Part shown: piece by piece, positions 7,216-23,895 of the stretch
How positions within the stretch are numbered: the first letter of the stretch is position 1
Layout of the letters: the number at the start of each line of letters is the position of its first letter
Source of the DNA: Pseudacidovorax sp. RU35E
GTDB lineage: Bacteria; Pseudomonadota; Gammaproteobacteria; Burkholderiales; Burkholderiaceae_C
Length of the DNA stretch: 64,000 nucleotides
Assembly (NCBI RefSeq): GCF_900156165.1
Contig: NZ_FTMY01000014.1
Location: forward strand, 62,001 to 126,000
Direction: 5' to 3'
Made by a program: the position numbers and the translations under genes
The notes under the pieces: model-generated
What the model was told of the DNA's origin: nothing
The model's database searches: none
What the model saw: only the letters and a program-made list of their open reading frames with translations

Positions 7216-9309
7216 TCAGCGCGGGGGCGGGGCGGCTGCCGCCACCATGGCCTGCACCCGGGCGGTGAAGGTCTCCAGGTCGAAGGGCTTGGTCAGCACC
7301 TGCATTCCCCGGGGCAACTCGCCCCGGTCGAGCAGAGAGCCCTCGGCATAGCCGGTGACGAAGAGCACGCCGAGTGCCGGGAACACTACCCGCGCGGCGT
7401 CGGCGAGGTGCCGACCGTTCATGCCTCCGGGCAGGCCGACGTCGGTCACCAGCAGGGCCGGCCGGGTCATGTTCTTGAGCAGCGTCAGCGCGGGGGCACC
7501 CTCGGCCGCCTCATGCACGACGAAGCCCACCCCACGCAGCGCCTCGGCCATGATCTCGCGCACCGCGGGCTCGTCGTCCACCACCACCACCGTGCCGACG
7601 CCCGCCGGCTGGGCGGCGTGCCGCTCCTGTTGGGCGTCGCCGCTCGCCGATCCGGCATGCCGCGGCAGCAGCAGGCACACCGACGTGCCTTCTCCGGGGC
7701 GCGACTCGATGTGCGCCACGCCGCCCGACTGCTGCGCGAAGCCGTAGACCATGGACAGGCCCAGCCCCGTGCCCATGCCCAGCGGCTTGGTGGTGAAGAA
7801 GGGATCGAAGGCGCGGGCCAGGGTCTCGGGCGTCATGCCGCAGCCGTCGTCCTCGACGCAGATCGACACGGCCGGCCCGTCCGGGCCGTTGACGCCCGCG
7901 CCTGGGCGCCCCGTCTCGGCCGGCCTGTTCGTCGCCAGGATGCGCAGCACGCCGCCCTCGGGCATGGCGTCCCGGGCGTTGATGCACAGGTTGAGGAGCG
8001 CGCTTTCGAGCTGCGTCGGATCGACATGGATCGCCCACAGGTCGGGCGCGGTATGGACTTCCAGCGTGATCTCGGGCCCGATGGTGCGGCGGATCAGGTC
8101 CTGGAAGTTGTGGATGAGCGCTCCGAAGTCCACCGCCCGCGGCTCCAGCGTCTGCTGCCGCGAGAAGGCCAGCAGTCGATGGGTGAGGGCGGCGGCGCGG
8201 CGGGTGGCGTTCTGGCCGGTGTCCACATAGCGCAGCAGGGTCGGCTCATCGGCGAGGCGCCGCTTGAGCAGATCCAGGCTGCCGGAGACGGCGGCGAGCA
8301 GATTGTTGAAGTCGTGCGCGAGCCCCGCGGTGAGCTGGCCCACGGCCTCCATCTTCTGGGCCTGCCGCAGCGCGGATTCCGAGCGCATGAGCTTCTCGGT
8401 GCGTTGCTGCACCTGCGCCTCGAGCGAGTGGGCCAGCTCGCGCAGTTCCTGCTCCGCGCGCCGGCGCTCCACCACCTGCCGCGTTCGGTGGGCCACCTCG
8501 CGCACCAGCGACATCTCTTCATCGGTCCAGATGCGCGCCGTCGCATGGTTGAGGTAGAGCAGCGCAACCAGGTCGCCGTCCTCGCTCACCGGCATGTTGA
8601 TGACAGCCTGGGCGCTGATGGCGATCAGCGCGTCGGCCGTGTCGCAGGTGCGCGGGTCCAGGCAGGCGTCGGCGAACACCACGGTTTCACCGCGCTTGAG
8701 GTCCTCGATATAGCTGCCGTAGTCGCGGAAGTGGAGGGTGCCGGCCAGCGATGCGATGCCGGGCGCGTTCCAGTCGCGCTCGATGGTGATGGTCTCGCGC
8801 TGCTTGTCGACGGTGCCATAGCCGGCGCGGCTGACGCCGAGCGTGCGCCCCAGCGCCTCGGCGGCGCGGAAGGCCACCTCTGCCGCATCGAAGGCGCCGC
8901 CATAGAGGTCGCGGGCCAGGAAGTCCAGCAGCGCCAGCCGGCGCCCGGCGAGCTGCAGATCGGTGATGTCCTGGGATGTCGCGAAAACCTCGCGGGCGCC
9001 GGCCGCATCTGTCTCGACGCGGCACAGGGTCATCCGCAGCCAGCCTTGCCGCCGGTCGCTGCGCTGGATGCGGTGCTCCAGCGAAGCGCCCGGCGTGCCG
9101 TGCATCACCAGCGCCTCGACCTGCGCGCGGTCATCGGGATGCACCGCGGCGAGCCAACCGGCCTTGTCGAGCACGTCGCCGGGCAGCAGCCCGAACTGGG
9201 CCTTGCAAACGCCGGACAGCGCCAGCACGTCGGTGCCGGTGCGCCAGCAGAAGAGTCCGACGTCGGCCGAATCCAGGGCGGCGAGGAGGTCCGGTCGATC
9301 GGCGTGCAT
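7216..9309 (-). CDS. Hybrid histidine kinase (PAS-GAF-HisKA-HATPase-REC)
   Basis: A cytoplasmic 697-residue sensor with no membrane segment. Residues 8-125 form a PAS domain (ending in TSQDITDLQLA) and 130-275 a GAF domain with the typical VINMPV and LVALLYLNH strands. A coiled coil near 280-315 leads to the HisKA box AGLAHDFNN (H332). The ATPase part has LCINARDAMP, EDDGCGM and GMGTGLGLSM. The receiver domain occupies about 572-690 with phospho-acceptor D623. ATG 9309 is used because the PAS domain begins right after it. It lies directly downstream of puhE on the same strand (103 bp), so it may be read from the photosynthesis superoperon. The signal is unknown; the GAF lacks an obvious bilin-binding cysteine. 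Confidence 0.8.
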   Translation of the reverse strand: MHADRPDLLAALDSADVGLFCWRTGTDVLALSGVCKAQFGLLPGDVLDKAGWLAAVHPDDRAQVEALVMHGTPGASLEHRIQRSDRRQGWLRMTLCRVETDAAGAREVFATSQDITDLQLAGRRLALLDFLARDLYGGAFDAAEVAFRAAEALGRTLGVSRAGYGTVDKQRETITIERDWNAPGIASLAGTLHFRDYGSYIEDLKRGETVVFADACLDPRTCDTADALIAISAQAVINMPVSEDGDLVALLYLNHATARIWTDEEMSLVREVAHRTRQVVERRRAEQELRELAHSLEAQVQQRTEKLMRSESALRQAQKMEAVGQLTAGLAHDFNNLLAAVSGSLDLLKRRLADEPTLLRYVDTGQNATRRAAALTHRLLAFSRQQTLEPRAVDFGALIHNFQDLIRRTIGPEITLEVHTAPDLWAIHVDPTQLESALLNLCINARDAMPEGGVLRILATNRPAETGRPGAGVNGPDGPAVSICVEDDGCGMTPETLARAFDPFFTTKPLGMGTGLGLSMVYGFAQQSGGVAHIESRPGEGTSVCLLLPRHAGSASGDAQQERHAAQPAGVGTVVVVDDEPAVREIMAEALRGVGFVVHEAAEGAPALTLLKNMTRPALLVTDVGLPGGMNGRHLADAARVVFPALGVLFVTGYAEGSLLDRGELPRGMQVLTKPFDLETFTARVQAMVAAAAPPPR

Positions 9310-9412
9310 GGGCTGATCGTAGCGGCGGAGCGGGCCCGGTGCCGCTTGGGTGCCCGGGACAAGGGGGCGCACCGGTGCGATACGGCTGCAGTGGCGCGCG
9401 CCGTGCGAGCCG

Positions 9413-10171
9413 CTAGCGCCGAGAACGCATCCCCCAGTTCCAGAGCTTCTCGCTCGGCAGCGGCAGCACCATGAACCAGTGCTCCACCACCGCCAGGCTC
9501 AGCAGTGTGGCCACCAGCGTCGCTCCGGTGGCGGCGAAGGGGCTGGCGTCCGGGTGTGTGGCGGCCTGCCACACGGCCCCTGCGCACAGGGTGCCGACCA
9601 GCACCGAAGTGGCGAAGAGCGAATTGCGGGGCCGCCGACGGAAGTAGCTCTGCAGGTAGCGCAGATGCTCCGGCAGGAACTGCTCGCTGAGATTGCGCAC
9701 GCCGAGGAAGACATTGAGCTTGGCCGACAGCCGCATCACCCACAGCACGGCGAAGGTCCAGACGGCGACCGGGTTGGGCCGGCCCCAGCACAGCCACAGG
9801 ATCGCCGTGGCCAGCACCACCAGCGTGAGCTCATGCCACAGGATGGCCATGATCGCGTGGCCCGCGCGCGGCCAGCCGGTGGCCTGCGAGGGGCAGGGAT
9901 GGCGGCGCGGACCGGTGAGGTAGCCCAGCAGGAAGGCCAGTTCCTGCCAGCCCCACACCGCGATGGCGGCCGTGAAGGCCAGGTAGGCGCCGGTCACCCG
10001 GGTGTCGTCGGCCGACACGGCCACGCCGCACAGGGCGACGGCCAGCAGCACCGTCGCCGCGCCCATCAGTGGCGGATGCCAGCGCCGCGGCAGACCGTTG
10101 AGGTAGAGGATCACGCCCGTGCTCGCCCACCAGACCAGCAGGGTGTAGAGCATGGGGCCGAGCACGCGCAT
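9413..10171 (-). CDS. puhE: PuhE, photosynthetic complex assembly protein
   Basis: A 252-residue integral membrane protein, the last gene of the bchF-puhE block. It opens with LYTLLVWWASTGVILYLNGLPRR, which is the conserved start of PuhE (DUF3623), and has about six or seven hydrophobic segments. RLSAKLNVFLGVRN and EHLRYLQSYF in the second half are also typical. PuhE is known to modulate reaction centre/LH1 assembly and bacteriochlorophyll synthesis. ATG 10171 is chosen because the conserved motif starts within ten residues. It follows acsF by 28 bp. Confidence 0.9.
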   Translation of the reverse strand: MRVLGPMLYTLLVWWASTGVILYLNGLPRRWHPPLMGAATVLLAVALCGVAVSADDTRVTGAYLAFTAAIAVWGWQELAFLLGYLTGPRRHPCPSQATGWPRAGHAIMAILWHELTLVVLATAILWLCWGRPNPVAVWTFAVLWVMRLSAKLNVFLGVRNLSEQFLPEHLRYLQSYFRRRPRNSLFATSVLVGTLCAGAVWQAATHPDASPFAATGATLVATLLSLAVVEHWFMVLPLPSEKLWNWGMRSRR

Positions 10172-10199
10172 GGGCAGGGCGTCGATGACCGACCGACGG

Positions 10200-11270
10200 C
10201 TACCAGACGGGTGCCACGCGCATCTGCGCCGGCAGCGCATGCCGGCGCACCGGCTGCAGGTACAGCCGCGCGAAACAGCCGGCCGCGCCCATCGCGGCCC
10301 AGCCCCGGGCGATGCCGCCCACCAGGCCACCACGCGCCTTGGCGGCGTCGATGCGCCGCGACCAGTGCAGCAGCCGGTCCAGTCCGGCGCGGAAGGCCGG
10401 CGCGTCGGTGTCCAGGCTGATCGGGAAGACCTGCCGGCTGATGGCGGTGGTGATGTCGAACACCTCGTGGTCGTAGCGCGTCGGGTCCATGCCCAGCGCC
10501 TCGGCCAGCCAGGGGCGGGTGTGGTCGCGCACGTACATCGTGGCGTAGACGGCCAGCAGGAAGAAGCGAACCCACAGCAGGTTGGCACCCCGCAGCAGAT
10601 GCGGCTGCGCCCGCATCAGCAGCGCGAAGGATTCGCCGTGCCGGAATTCGTCGTTGCACCAGCGCTCGAACCAGCGAAAGATCGGATGGAAGCGGTGCTC
10701 CGGATGGCGCTCCAGCTGGCGGTAGATGCTGATGTAGCGGGCGTAGCCGATCTTCTCGCTGAGGTAGGTGGCGTAGAAGATGTACTTGGGCTTGAAGAAG
10801 GTGTAGCGCTTGGTCTGCCGCAGGTTGACCAGGTCGATGCCCAGGCCGAAGTCCTTGAGCGACTGGTTGAGGAAGTTGGCATGCCGCGACTCGTCGCGCG
10901 TCATGTAGCGCATCAGCTGCCGGATGTCGGGGTTCTCGACATGCCTGGCGATCTCGGCATAGAGCACGCAGCCGCTGTACTCGCTGGTGAGCGAGCTGAC
11001 CAGGAACTCCTGGAAGTCGCGCCGCAGCTGCGGCGACCATTTGGCCGAGGCGCTCGCCACCTCGGCCGCGAAGGTCGCATCGCGCTGGAAGTGGTCGTGA
11101 TTGTTGTCGCCCTCGTACTCGGCCATCATCGCGTCCCATTCGGCGCGCACCGGCGTCACGTCCAGGCGGTCCATGGCGGCGTAGTCGGTGGTGTAGAAGC
11201 GCGGCGTGAGCACCGTCTCCTGCTTGGCGAGCCCGGCGGCGTCCTGTGGGCTGTGCAGATCGGCTTGCAT
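10200..11270 (-). CDS. acsF: AcsF, aerobic Mg-protoporphyrin IX monomethyl ester oxidative cyclase
   Basis: The 356-residue enzyme forms the fifth ring (E) of bacteriochlorophyll using O2, NADPH and a diiron centre. Iron-ligand motifs of the family are visible: [25 protein letters not shown] and [11 protein letters not shown], giving the Glu and ExxH ligands. AAGGA lies just upstream of ATG 11270. The anaerobic cyclase BchE is not in this window, which implies that the encoded pathway needs oxygen at this step unless bchE is elsewhere. It sits between puhC and puhE, the usual order in proteobacterial clusters. Confidence 0.95.
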   Translation of the reverse strand: MQADLHSPQDAAGLAKQETVLTPRFYTTDYAAMDRLDVTPVRAEWDAMMAEYEGDNNHDHFQRDATFAAEVASASAKWSPQLRRDFQEFLVSSLTSEYSGCVLYAEIARHVENPDIRQLMRYMTRDESRHANFLNQSLKDFGLGIDLVNLRQTKRYTFFKPKYIFYATYLSEKIGYARYISIYRQLERHPEHRFHPIFRWFERWCNDEFRHGESFALLMRAQPHLLRGANLLWVRFFLLAVYATMYVRDHTRPWLAEALGMDPTRYDHEVFDITTAISRQVFPISLDTDAPAFRAGLDRLLHWSRRIDAAKARGGLVGGIARGWAAMGAAGCFARLYLQPVRRHALPAQMRVAPVW

Positions 11271-11282
11271 GGGAGCGTCCTT

Positions 11283-11708
11283 TCAGAGAAGGCGTGCGAA
11301 GGTGGCGGCGTTGGCCGAGCCGAAGGCCTCGAGGTCGATGCGCCGCTGCGTGGCCGGATCGACGAGGGTGAGCCGGCCGTCGGCGCGGCCGATCAGCTCG
11401 AAGGGCAGCTGGTCGCCCAGGCTCTGGCGCTTGCGCTCGCGCACCAGGCCGCGCAGCGTGCTGCGGATGAAGCCGCCGTGGCCCGGCTCCACCGTCTCGA
11501 GCACCCGGCCGCTGCGGTCGTCGATGACCTGCAGGCTGCCGTCGGCCGTGTCGGCGAAGCGCAGGGTGCGAAGCGCCACGGCCGGTGCGTCGGCCTGCTG
11601 GCGGATGTCCATGCCGCTCAGCCGCACCCACGCCACGGCCGCCAGCGCGCAGAGCAGGAGCGCGACCAGGGCGCGCAACGGGGTGGGGGACAGGTGGCCG
11701 GCCGACAT
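11283..11708 (-). CDS. puhC: PuhC, photosynthetic complex assembly protein
   Basis: A 141-residue protein with a single N-terminal membrane helix (about residues 11-28) and a periplasmic domain. The stretch TLRFADTADGSLQVIDDRSGRV followed by GFIRSTLRGLVRERKR is the recognisable PuhC signature. PuhC supports RC-LH1 assembly in Rhodobacter. It lies between puhB (2-bp gap) and acsF (12-bp gap), so it is co-transcribed and probably translationally coupled. Confidence 0.9.
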   Translation of the reverse strand: MSAGHLSPTPLRALVALLLCALAAVAWVRLSGMDIRQQADAPAVALRTLRFADTADGSLQVIDDRSGRVLETVEPGHGGFIRSTLRGLVRERKRQSLGDQLPFELIGRADGRLTLVDPATQRRIDLEAFGSANAATFARLL

Positions 11709-11710
11709 GT

Positions 11711-12460
11711 TCAGGCCCCGGCGTGTGCGGCCTCGGGCGCCGCCTCATGGGTGTGCACCGGGGGCACGGTCTGCGTCGCCCGCACTGCGCGTTGCGGCAG
11801 GGGATGCGCCGATCCGGCGGCCGGCTTCACGGCCGCGTCGGCGCCCGGCGTCGCGTGCGCCTGCTGGAGCGCCGGGGCCAGCAGTGCGCTCAAGGCGGCC
11901 GCCTCGGCCGCCGGCAGCGCCCGAAGCATGGGCTGCGGACTGCGCAGCTGCCAGGGCCGCGCATGCGGCCACAGGTGCGGATAGGCGATGCGCTCGTCCC
12001 CGGCCAGCGTGAGCGCGATGTCCGCGCTGTGCCGGCGCTGCCGCAGGTCGGCCGAAGCGATGCGCGCGAGCGGCAGGTTGAAGGTGATGGACAGCACCAC
12101 GCCGATGCGCATCACCACGCGCCGGTCGGTCAGCGTGTAGACGCTGGTGCGGGCGACCAGCCACGCCATGGCGCCGATCAGGCCCAGCGCGAGGACGATG
12201 GGCGCCAGCATGCCGGCGCAGCCCGCCAGGGCCGCGGCCCAGCCGGCGCCGTCGTGCAGGTCGCTGGCCAGCCGCCAGCCCAGCAGCAGCGCGAAATAGG
12301 CCGCCACCTTGCGGATGTGCAGCGCCTGCACCGCCACCAGCGCGGCCGAGGGGCTGCCCTGCCACAGCAGCCGCTCCCCCTGCGGCAGGGCTTCGGGCAG
12401 GCCGTGCCGAGCCTCGAACTCATGCTCGTGCGCAGGCGCGAGCAGGTTGATCGCCTTCAC
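11711..12460 (-). CDS. puhB: PuhB, reaction-centre assembly protein
   Basis: The 249-residue membrane protein starts with GTG at 12460, overlapping the puhA stop in a GTGA junction. The N-terminal part carries ALPQGERLLWQGSP, the PuhB signature, followed by helices around residues 50-110 and the PH-like motif TSVYTLTDRRVVMRIGV. The last 50 residues are Ala/Pro/His-rich and probably disordered. PuhB is known as a dimeric assembly factor for the reaction centre. Choosing GTG rather than a later ATG keeps the conserved N-terminus. Confidence 0.92.
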   Translation of the reverse strand: MKAINLLAPAHEHEFEARHGLPEALPQGERLLWQGSPSAALVAVQALHIRKVAAYFALLLGWRLASDLHDGAGWAAALAGCAGMLAPIVLALGLIGAMAWLVARTSVYTLTDRRVVMRIGVVLSITFNLPLARIASADLRQRRHSADIALTLAGDERIAYPHLWPHARPWQLRSPQPMLRALPAAEAAALSALLAPALQQAHATPGADAAVKPAAGSAHPLPQRAVRATQTVPPVHTHEAAPEAAHAGA

Positions 12461-13212
12461 AGCCAAGGCTCCTGGCGGGCGGCGGTGGCGTACAGCGTGC
12501 CGGCGCCGTAGTAGGCCATGACCTTCTCCTCTTCCAGCATCGTGACCTGATCGGCATCGCGCAGGCCGGGCACGTCCTCGAACTGCCGGCCCAGGATGGC
12601 GCGCACCTTCACGCCGCGCTGCTGCACCCGGGCGAAGTTGATCGGCAGCAGCACATGCCGGCCGCCCTCGGTGCGCACTTCCAGGTAGCGGAACATCATC
12701 TCGGCGCGGTCCACCCACAGGTCCACGGCAGTACCGCCGGCCACCATGTCGGCGCCATACACGGGCAGGCCGCGCGGGTCCACGTCCTCGTGCGCCACGC
12801 CGAAGCCGGGGGCGGCGCGCAGCGGCGCGATGCGGGCTTCGCCCTCCAGCGTGCGGTCGGGACGGTCGGCACGGTCGGCCCAGGCGCCGGGGCCCACGCC
12901 GGCCAGCAGCGGATTGCCGGTGGGCTCCAGCGGCAGGCCGCGCCAGACGCCTTCGTGCAGTGGGGGCTGGTTGTCGCGCCGCGCATTGGGCACCTGCACC
13001 GTGCTGCCATCGGCCATGCGGTAGGTCTTGGGCGACGGCACGGCCGGGAAGCCCTGGTGCACGATGCGGCCCGAGCGGTCCGATTCGAGCGGGTAGCCCT
13101 CGCGCTTGTTCTCGCGGTGCAGGTAGTAGATGAGGCCGGCAAAGAATGCCCAGAACGCATAGAGCACGAGTTGCGCGACGTCGATGTATGCGGTGATGGC
13201 ACCAGTGGGCAT
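12457..13212 (-). CDS. puhA: PuhA, reaction centre H subunit
   Basis: The H subunit has 251 residues. One membrane helix near the N-terminus (AQLVLYAFWAFFAGLIYYLHREN) precedes the conserved KREGYPLESD and a cytoplasmic beta domain with GFGVAHEDVDPRGLPVYGAD. It caps the L/M core and helps proton delivery to QB. ATG 13212 is preceded by an AGGAG-like sequence and lies 11 bp after lhaA. The order lhaA-puhA-puhB-puhC matches other purple bacteria. Confidence 0.97.
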   Translation of the reverse strand: MPTGAITAYIDVAQLVLYAFWAFFAGLIYYLHRENKREGYPLESDRSGRIVHQGFPAVPSPKTYRMADGSTVQVPNARRDNQPPLHEGVWRGLPLEPTGNPLLAGVGPGAWADRADRPDRTLEGEARIAPLRAAPGFGVAHEDVDPRGLPVYGADMVAGGTAVDLWVDRAEMMFRYLEVRTEGGRHVLLPINFARVQQRGVKVRAILGRQFEDVPGLRDADQVTMLEEEKVMAYYGAGTLYATAARQEPWL

Positions 13213-13223
13213 GACCTTCTCCT

Positions 13224-14690
13224 TCAGCCGGGAAGCCCTGCGAGCCCGAAGGGGCCCGGCGGGGATGTGGGGGAATCGCGCCATGCCGCACGGCAGCTGC
13301 GCACCAGGGGACCGATCGCCACCAGCGCCGCGAACAGCAGGGCGATCTCGATGTGATAGACGGTGCTGTAGGGCACCGAGGGGTCGGTCATGGCCGGGCC
13401 CAGCAGGCCCTGGCCCGACAGCCAGCCGAACAGGTCGCGAAGCAGGCCGCCGGCGGCGGTGGCCAGCCCGGCACTGCCGGCCTGCACCGCGCCCCAGGCG
13501 CCCAGTGCCAGGCCGGCCTGCCCGTCGACCTTCAGGCCCATGGCCACCACCAGCATGCTGACGGCGTACAGCCCGCCGCCCAGGCCGATGCCGAAGGTGC
13601 CGGCGCGAAAGAGCAGGGTGGACTGCAGCGGCGCCGAGAAGATCACGGCCGCAAACGCGACGATGCCTGCCAGCACACCCAGGGCGGCCAGCCGGTACGG
13701 GTCCGCGCCGCGCTGCAGCTGGCGGGCAGCGAAGCCGAAGGCCAGCAGCGAGCCCAGCGCCAGGCCGGCGGTCAGCAGGCTGGTGGCCGACACCGACAGG
13801 CCCAGCACGCTGCCGCCGTAGGGCTCCAGCACCACGTCCTGCATGGCGAAGCCGGCGGTGCCCAAGCCCAGCGCGACGAGATAGCGACGCGCCTGGTGCT
13901 GCGCCAGGAACGCGGCCCACGCACGGCCGAAGGGCGGCTCCGCAGCGGCCCGTGTGGCCACCGAACCTCGCGCTTCCTGCTTCCACAGCGCCACGCCGTT
14001 GAGCAGCATGGTGAGCACCGCCGAGCCCTGCACGACCGCGACCAGCCGCGTGGGCGAGAAGTCGACCAGCGCCAAGCTGAAGCCGATGCTGCCCAGCAGG
14101 ATGCCCAGCAGCAGCATCAGGTACATCAGCGCCACCACGCGCGGACGCTTGTCCGCGGGCGACAGGTCGGTGGCCAGCGCGAGGCCGGCGGTCTGGGTGG
14201 TCTGCATGCCCAGGCCCACCATCAGGAAGGCCAGGGCCACGGCCGCCTGGGGCACCATGGGCAGGCGGATGGCCGCCTCGCCGCCTTCGCCGCTGGCCGC
14301 CATCAGCAGCAGCGCGAAAGGCAGGATCGACAGGCCGCCGAACTGCAGCAGGGTGCCGAACCACAGGTAGGGCACCCGCCGCCAGCCCAGGGCCGAGCGG
14401 TGCGTGTCGGAGCGGTAGCCGACGAAGGCCCGCCATGGCGCCACGAGCAGCGGCAGCGCCACCATCAGCGCCACCAGGCCCGAGGCCATGTGCATCTCCA
14501 CGATCATCACCCGGTTCAGGGTGCCGATCAGCAGGGCCGCCGCCATGCCCACCGACACCTGGAACAGCGCCAGCCGCAGCAGGCGCGGCAGCGGCACCTC
14601 GGCGCTGGCGGCATCCGCGAAGGGCAGCAGCGCGGGCGACAGCCGCGTCCACAGGCGGATCAGGCGGGGTGGTGTGATGGGGCGGGCCAT
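13224..14690 (-). CDS. lhaA: LhaA, LH1 assembly protein of the PucC/BCD family
   Basis: A 488-residue polytopic protein with about twelve helices. GTLNRVMIVEMHMASGLVA is the diagnostic PucC-family start, followed by APWRAFVGYRSDTHRSALGWRRVPY and, in the second half, MQDVVLEPYGG. It is placed immediately upstream of puhA, as LhaA is in Rhodobacter, where it is needed for LH1 assembly. ATG 14690 is preferred to an upstream in-frame ATG at 14780, which lies inside bchM. A second, more diverged family member lies at 27279. Confidence 0.93.
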   Translation of the reverse strand: MARPITPPRLIRLWTRLSPALLPFADAASAEVPLPRLLRLALFQVSVGMAAALLIGTLNRVMIVEMHMASGLVALMVALPLLVAPWRAFVGYRSDTHRSALGWRRVPYLWFGTLLQFGGLSILPFALLLMAASGEGGEAAIRLPMVPQAAVALAFLMVGLGMQTTQTAGLALATDLSPADKRPRVVALMYLMLLLGILLGSIGFSLALVDFSPTRLVAVVQGSAVLTMLLNGVALWKQEARGSVATRAAAEPPFGRAWAAFLAQHQARRYLVALGLGTAGFAMQDVVLEPYGGSVLGLSVSATSLLTAGLALGSLLAFGFAARQLQRGADPYRLAALGVLAGIVAFAAVIFSAPLQSTLLFRAGTFGIGLGGGLYAVSMLVVAMGLKVDGQAGLALGAWGAVQAGSAGLATAAGGLLRDLFGWLSGQGLLGPAMTDPSVPYSTVYHIEIALLFAALVAIGPLVRSCRAAWRDSPTSPPGPFGLAGLPG

Positions 14691-14698
14691 GGCGCGTG

Positions 14699-15472
14699 TC
14701 AGGGCCGCTGGCGGGTCATCTCGCAGGCCTGCGAGGTGTAGAAGCCGCTGGCGATGCGTTCGGTGCGTGCCTGCTGCCAATCGGGCAGGCGCCGCGCCAG
14801 GTTGCGGCGCAGGCCCTCCACGCCGATGGGCACGATGGCCGGCGCGCGGTCTCCGCGCGGAAAGAACCGGCCCACCGCATGCATGCCGGCCAGCAGCGGT
14901 GTGCGCGGCGCCACCGTGAAGAGGATGCCGTGCCGCACGCGGCCGGCCCAGCCGTCGAGCAGGGCGGCGGCATCGTGCGGCGTGTAGTGGATCAGCGAGT
15001 CCATCGCCACCACGTGGTCGAAGGCGCCGTCGTCGGGCGCGCGCATGTCGCCGCTGCGCCAGACGATGCGCTCGCCCAGCAGCTCGGCATCGGCCTCCTG
15101 GCGGCAGCGCTGCCGGCCCAGGTCCACCAGCGTGGGCGACAGGTCGATGGCCAGCACCTGGGCGCCGCGGCGCGCGGCCTCCATGGCCAGGGCGCCGGTG
15201 CCGCAGCCGGCGTCCAGCAGCCGCAGGCCGTTCAGGTCATGGGGCAACCACGACAGCAGCGTGGCGCGCATGCGGTCGCGCCCCGCGCGCACCGTCTCGC
15301 GGATGCGGCTGACCGGCGCGTCGGACGTGAGGCGTGCCCAGGTGGCGGCGGCCGTGCGGTCGAAGTAGGTCTGGATCTCGCCGCGGCGGCGCAGGTAGGC
15401 GTCGCGCGGCGCATCGGCGTCGGGCCGGTGCGCCTGCAGCGGGGCGGATGGGGCATGGGGGCGGATCGTCAT
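14699..15472 (-). CDS. bchM: BchM, Mg-protoporphyrin IX O-methyltransferase
   Basis: The 257-residue enzyme moves a methyl group from SAM to Mg-protoporphyrin IX. The SAM-binding loop LLDAGCGTGALAMEAARRG is near residue 75, and GEIQTYFDRTAAATWARL and AMDSLIHYTP are typical of BchM/ChlM. The gene lies 2 bp after bchL and 8 bp before lhaA, within a tightly packed operon. ATG 15472 leaves about 25 variable residues before the first conserved block. Confidence 0.95.
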   Translation of the reverse strand: MTIRPHAPSAPLQAHRPDADAPRDAYLRRRGEIQTYFDRTAAATWARLTSDAPVSRIRETVRAGRDRMRATLLSWLPHDLNGLRLLDAGCGTGALAMEAARRGAQVLAIDLSPTLVDLGRQRCRQEADAELLGERIVWRSGDMRAPDDGAFDHVVAMDSLIHYTPHDAAALLDGWAGRVRHGILFTVAPRTPLLAGMHAVGRFFPRGDRAPAIVPIGVEGLRRNLARRLPDWQQARTERIASGFYTSQACEMTRQRP

Positions 15473-15474
15473 GG

Positions 15475-20196
<4,722 letters not shown>

Positions 20197-20222
<26 letters not shown>

Positions 20223-21747
20223 CGTAGAGGGTCTCGATCGTGATCCGGGACAGGCCGCGGTCGAGCGCGAAGCGCTCGGTGTTGCGCCGGGCCTTGCCGC
20301 GCACGAAGAAGGGCACCTTGTCCAGCTCGCGCTGGGCCTCGGGCGCCCACTGCGCGGCATCGGCCGGCGCCGCCCCGGCGGGCGCCACCCGCACGGGCTC
20401 GGGCCGCGATGCGGCATGACCCAGGTGCGAGGGGGCGGCGTCCTCGTTGAATTCGAAGTCGCCCTTGAACATGGCCAGCAGGTGCTCTTCCAGCCCCATC
20501 ATCAGCGGCTGGACCCAGGTGTCGAACAGCACGTTGGCGCCTTCGAAGCCCATCTGCGGCGCATGCCGGGCCGGAAAGTCCTGCACATGCATCGGCGCCG
20601 AAATCACCGCGCAGGGCAGGCCCAGGCGCTTGGCGATGTGGCGCTCCATCTGTGTGCCGAGCACCAGCTCGGGCGTGGCCGCGGCGATGGCGGCCTCCAC
20701 CTCCAGGTAGTCGTCGCAGACCAGCGCCTCGATGCCGTGCAGGGCGGCCTCGGCCCGCAACTCGCGCGCGAACTCGCGGCTGTAGCTGCCCAGCCCGACG
20801 ACCTGGAAGCCGAACTCTCGGCTGGCGACGCGGGCCGCCGCGATGGCATGGGTGGCGTCGCCGAAGACGAACACGCGCTTGCCGGTGAGGTAGTTGGAAT
20901 CGACCGAGGCGGCATACCAGCCGCTGCGCGACTGCTCGACGTCCACGCGGGCGGCCGCCTCCTGCGGGTCCAGGCCGGCCAGCGTCGCCACCTCGGCGAT
21001 GAAGGCGCGGGTGGCCTGCACGCCTATGGGCACGGTGCGCGTGTGCGGCTGGTCCAGCGTGCGCTGCAGCCAGGCCGCGGCGGTGTGGGCCGTCTCGGGG
21101 TAGAGCAGCACGTTGAAGTCGGCCTCGCCCAGGCGGGTCAGGTCCTGCGGGCTGGCGCCAAGCGGGGCGACCACGTTCACGGCCACGCCCATCTGCTCGA
21201 GCAGGCCACGGATCTCGCGCAGGTCGTCGCGGTGCCGGAAGCCCAGGGCGGTCGGGCCCAGGATGTTGCAGCGCGGTGGCGCGCCGGCCACGCGCGGTGT
21301 GCGCGTGCGCGGGGCCAGGCGTCGTACCAGCTGGTAGAAGGTCTCGGCGGCGCCCCAGTTCTCCTTCTTCTGGTAGGCCGGCAGCTCCAGCGGCACGACG
21401 GGAATCGGCAGCGCCAGCGCCTCGGCCAGGCCGCCGGGGTCGTCCTGGATCAGCTCGGCCGTGCAGGAGGCACCGACCAGCATCGCCTGCGGGTGGAAGC
21501 GGTCGTAGGCGCTCTGCACCGCGCTCTTGAACAGCTGGGCCGTGTCGCCGCCGAGGTCCCGCGCCTGGAAGGTGGTGTAGGTGACCGGCGGGCGCTGGCT
21601 GCGCCGCTCGATCATGGTGAACAGCAGGTCGGCGTAGGTGTCGCCCTGCGGCGCATGCAGCACGTAGTGCAGGCCGTGCATGCCGGTGGCCACCCGCATC
21701 GCGCCCACGTGCGGCGGGCCTTCGTAGGTCCAGAGCGTGAGCTGCAT
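20197..21747 (-). CDS. bchB: BchB, protochlorophyllide reductase subunit B
   Basis: A 516-residue subunit of the NifDK-like BchN/BchB component. The start [18 protein letters not shown] is conserved and fixes the [17 protein letters not shown] carries a conserved cysteine, and the C-terminal domain [20 protein letters not shown] is the PCP-reductase domain typical of BchB. In the family an Asp from BchB (near the N-terminus) helps ligate the NB cluster. It lies 13 bp after bchN. Confidence 0.96.
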
Positions 21748-21760
21748 GGCGGGTGCTTTC

Positions 21761-23895
<2,135 letters not shown>

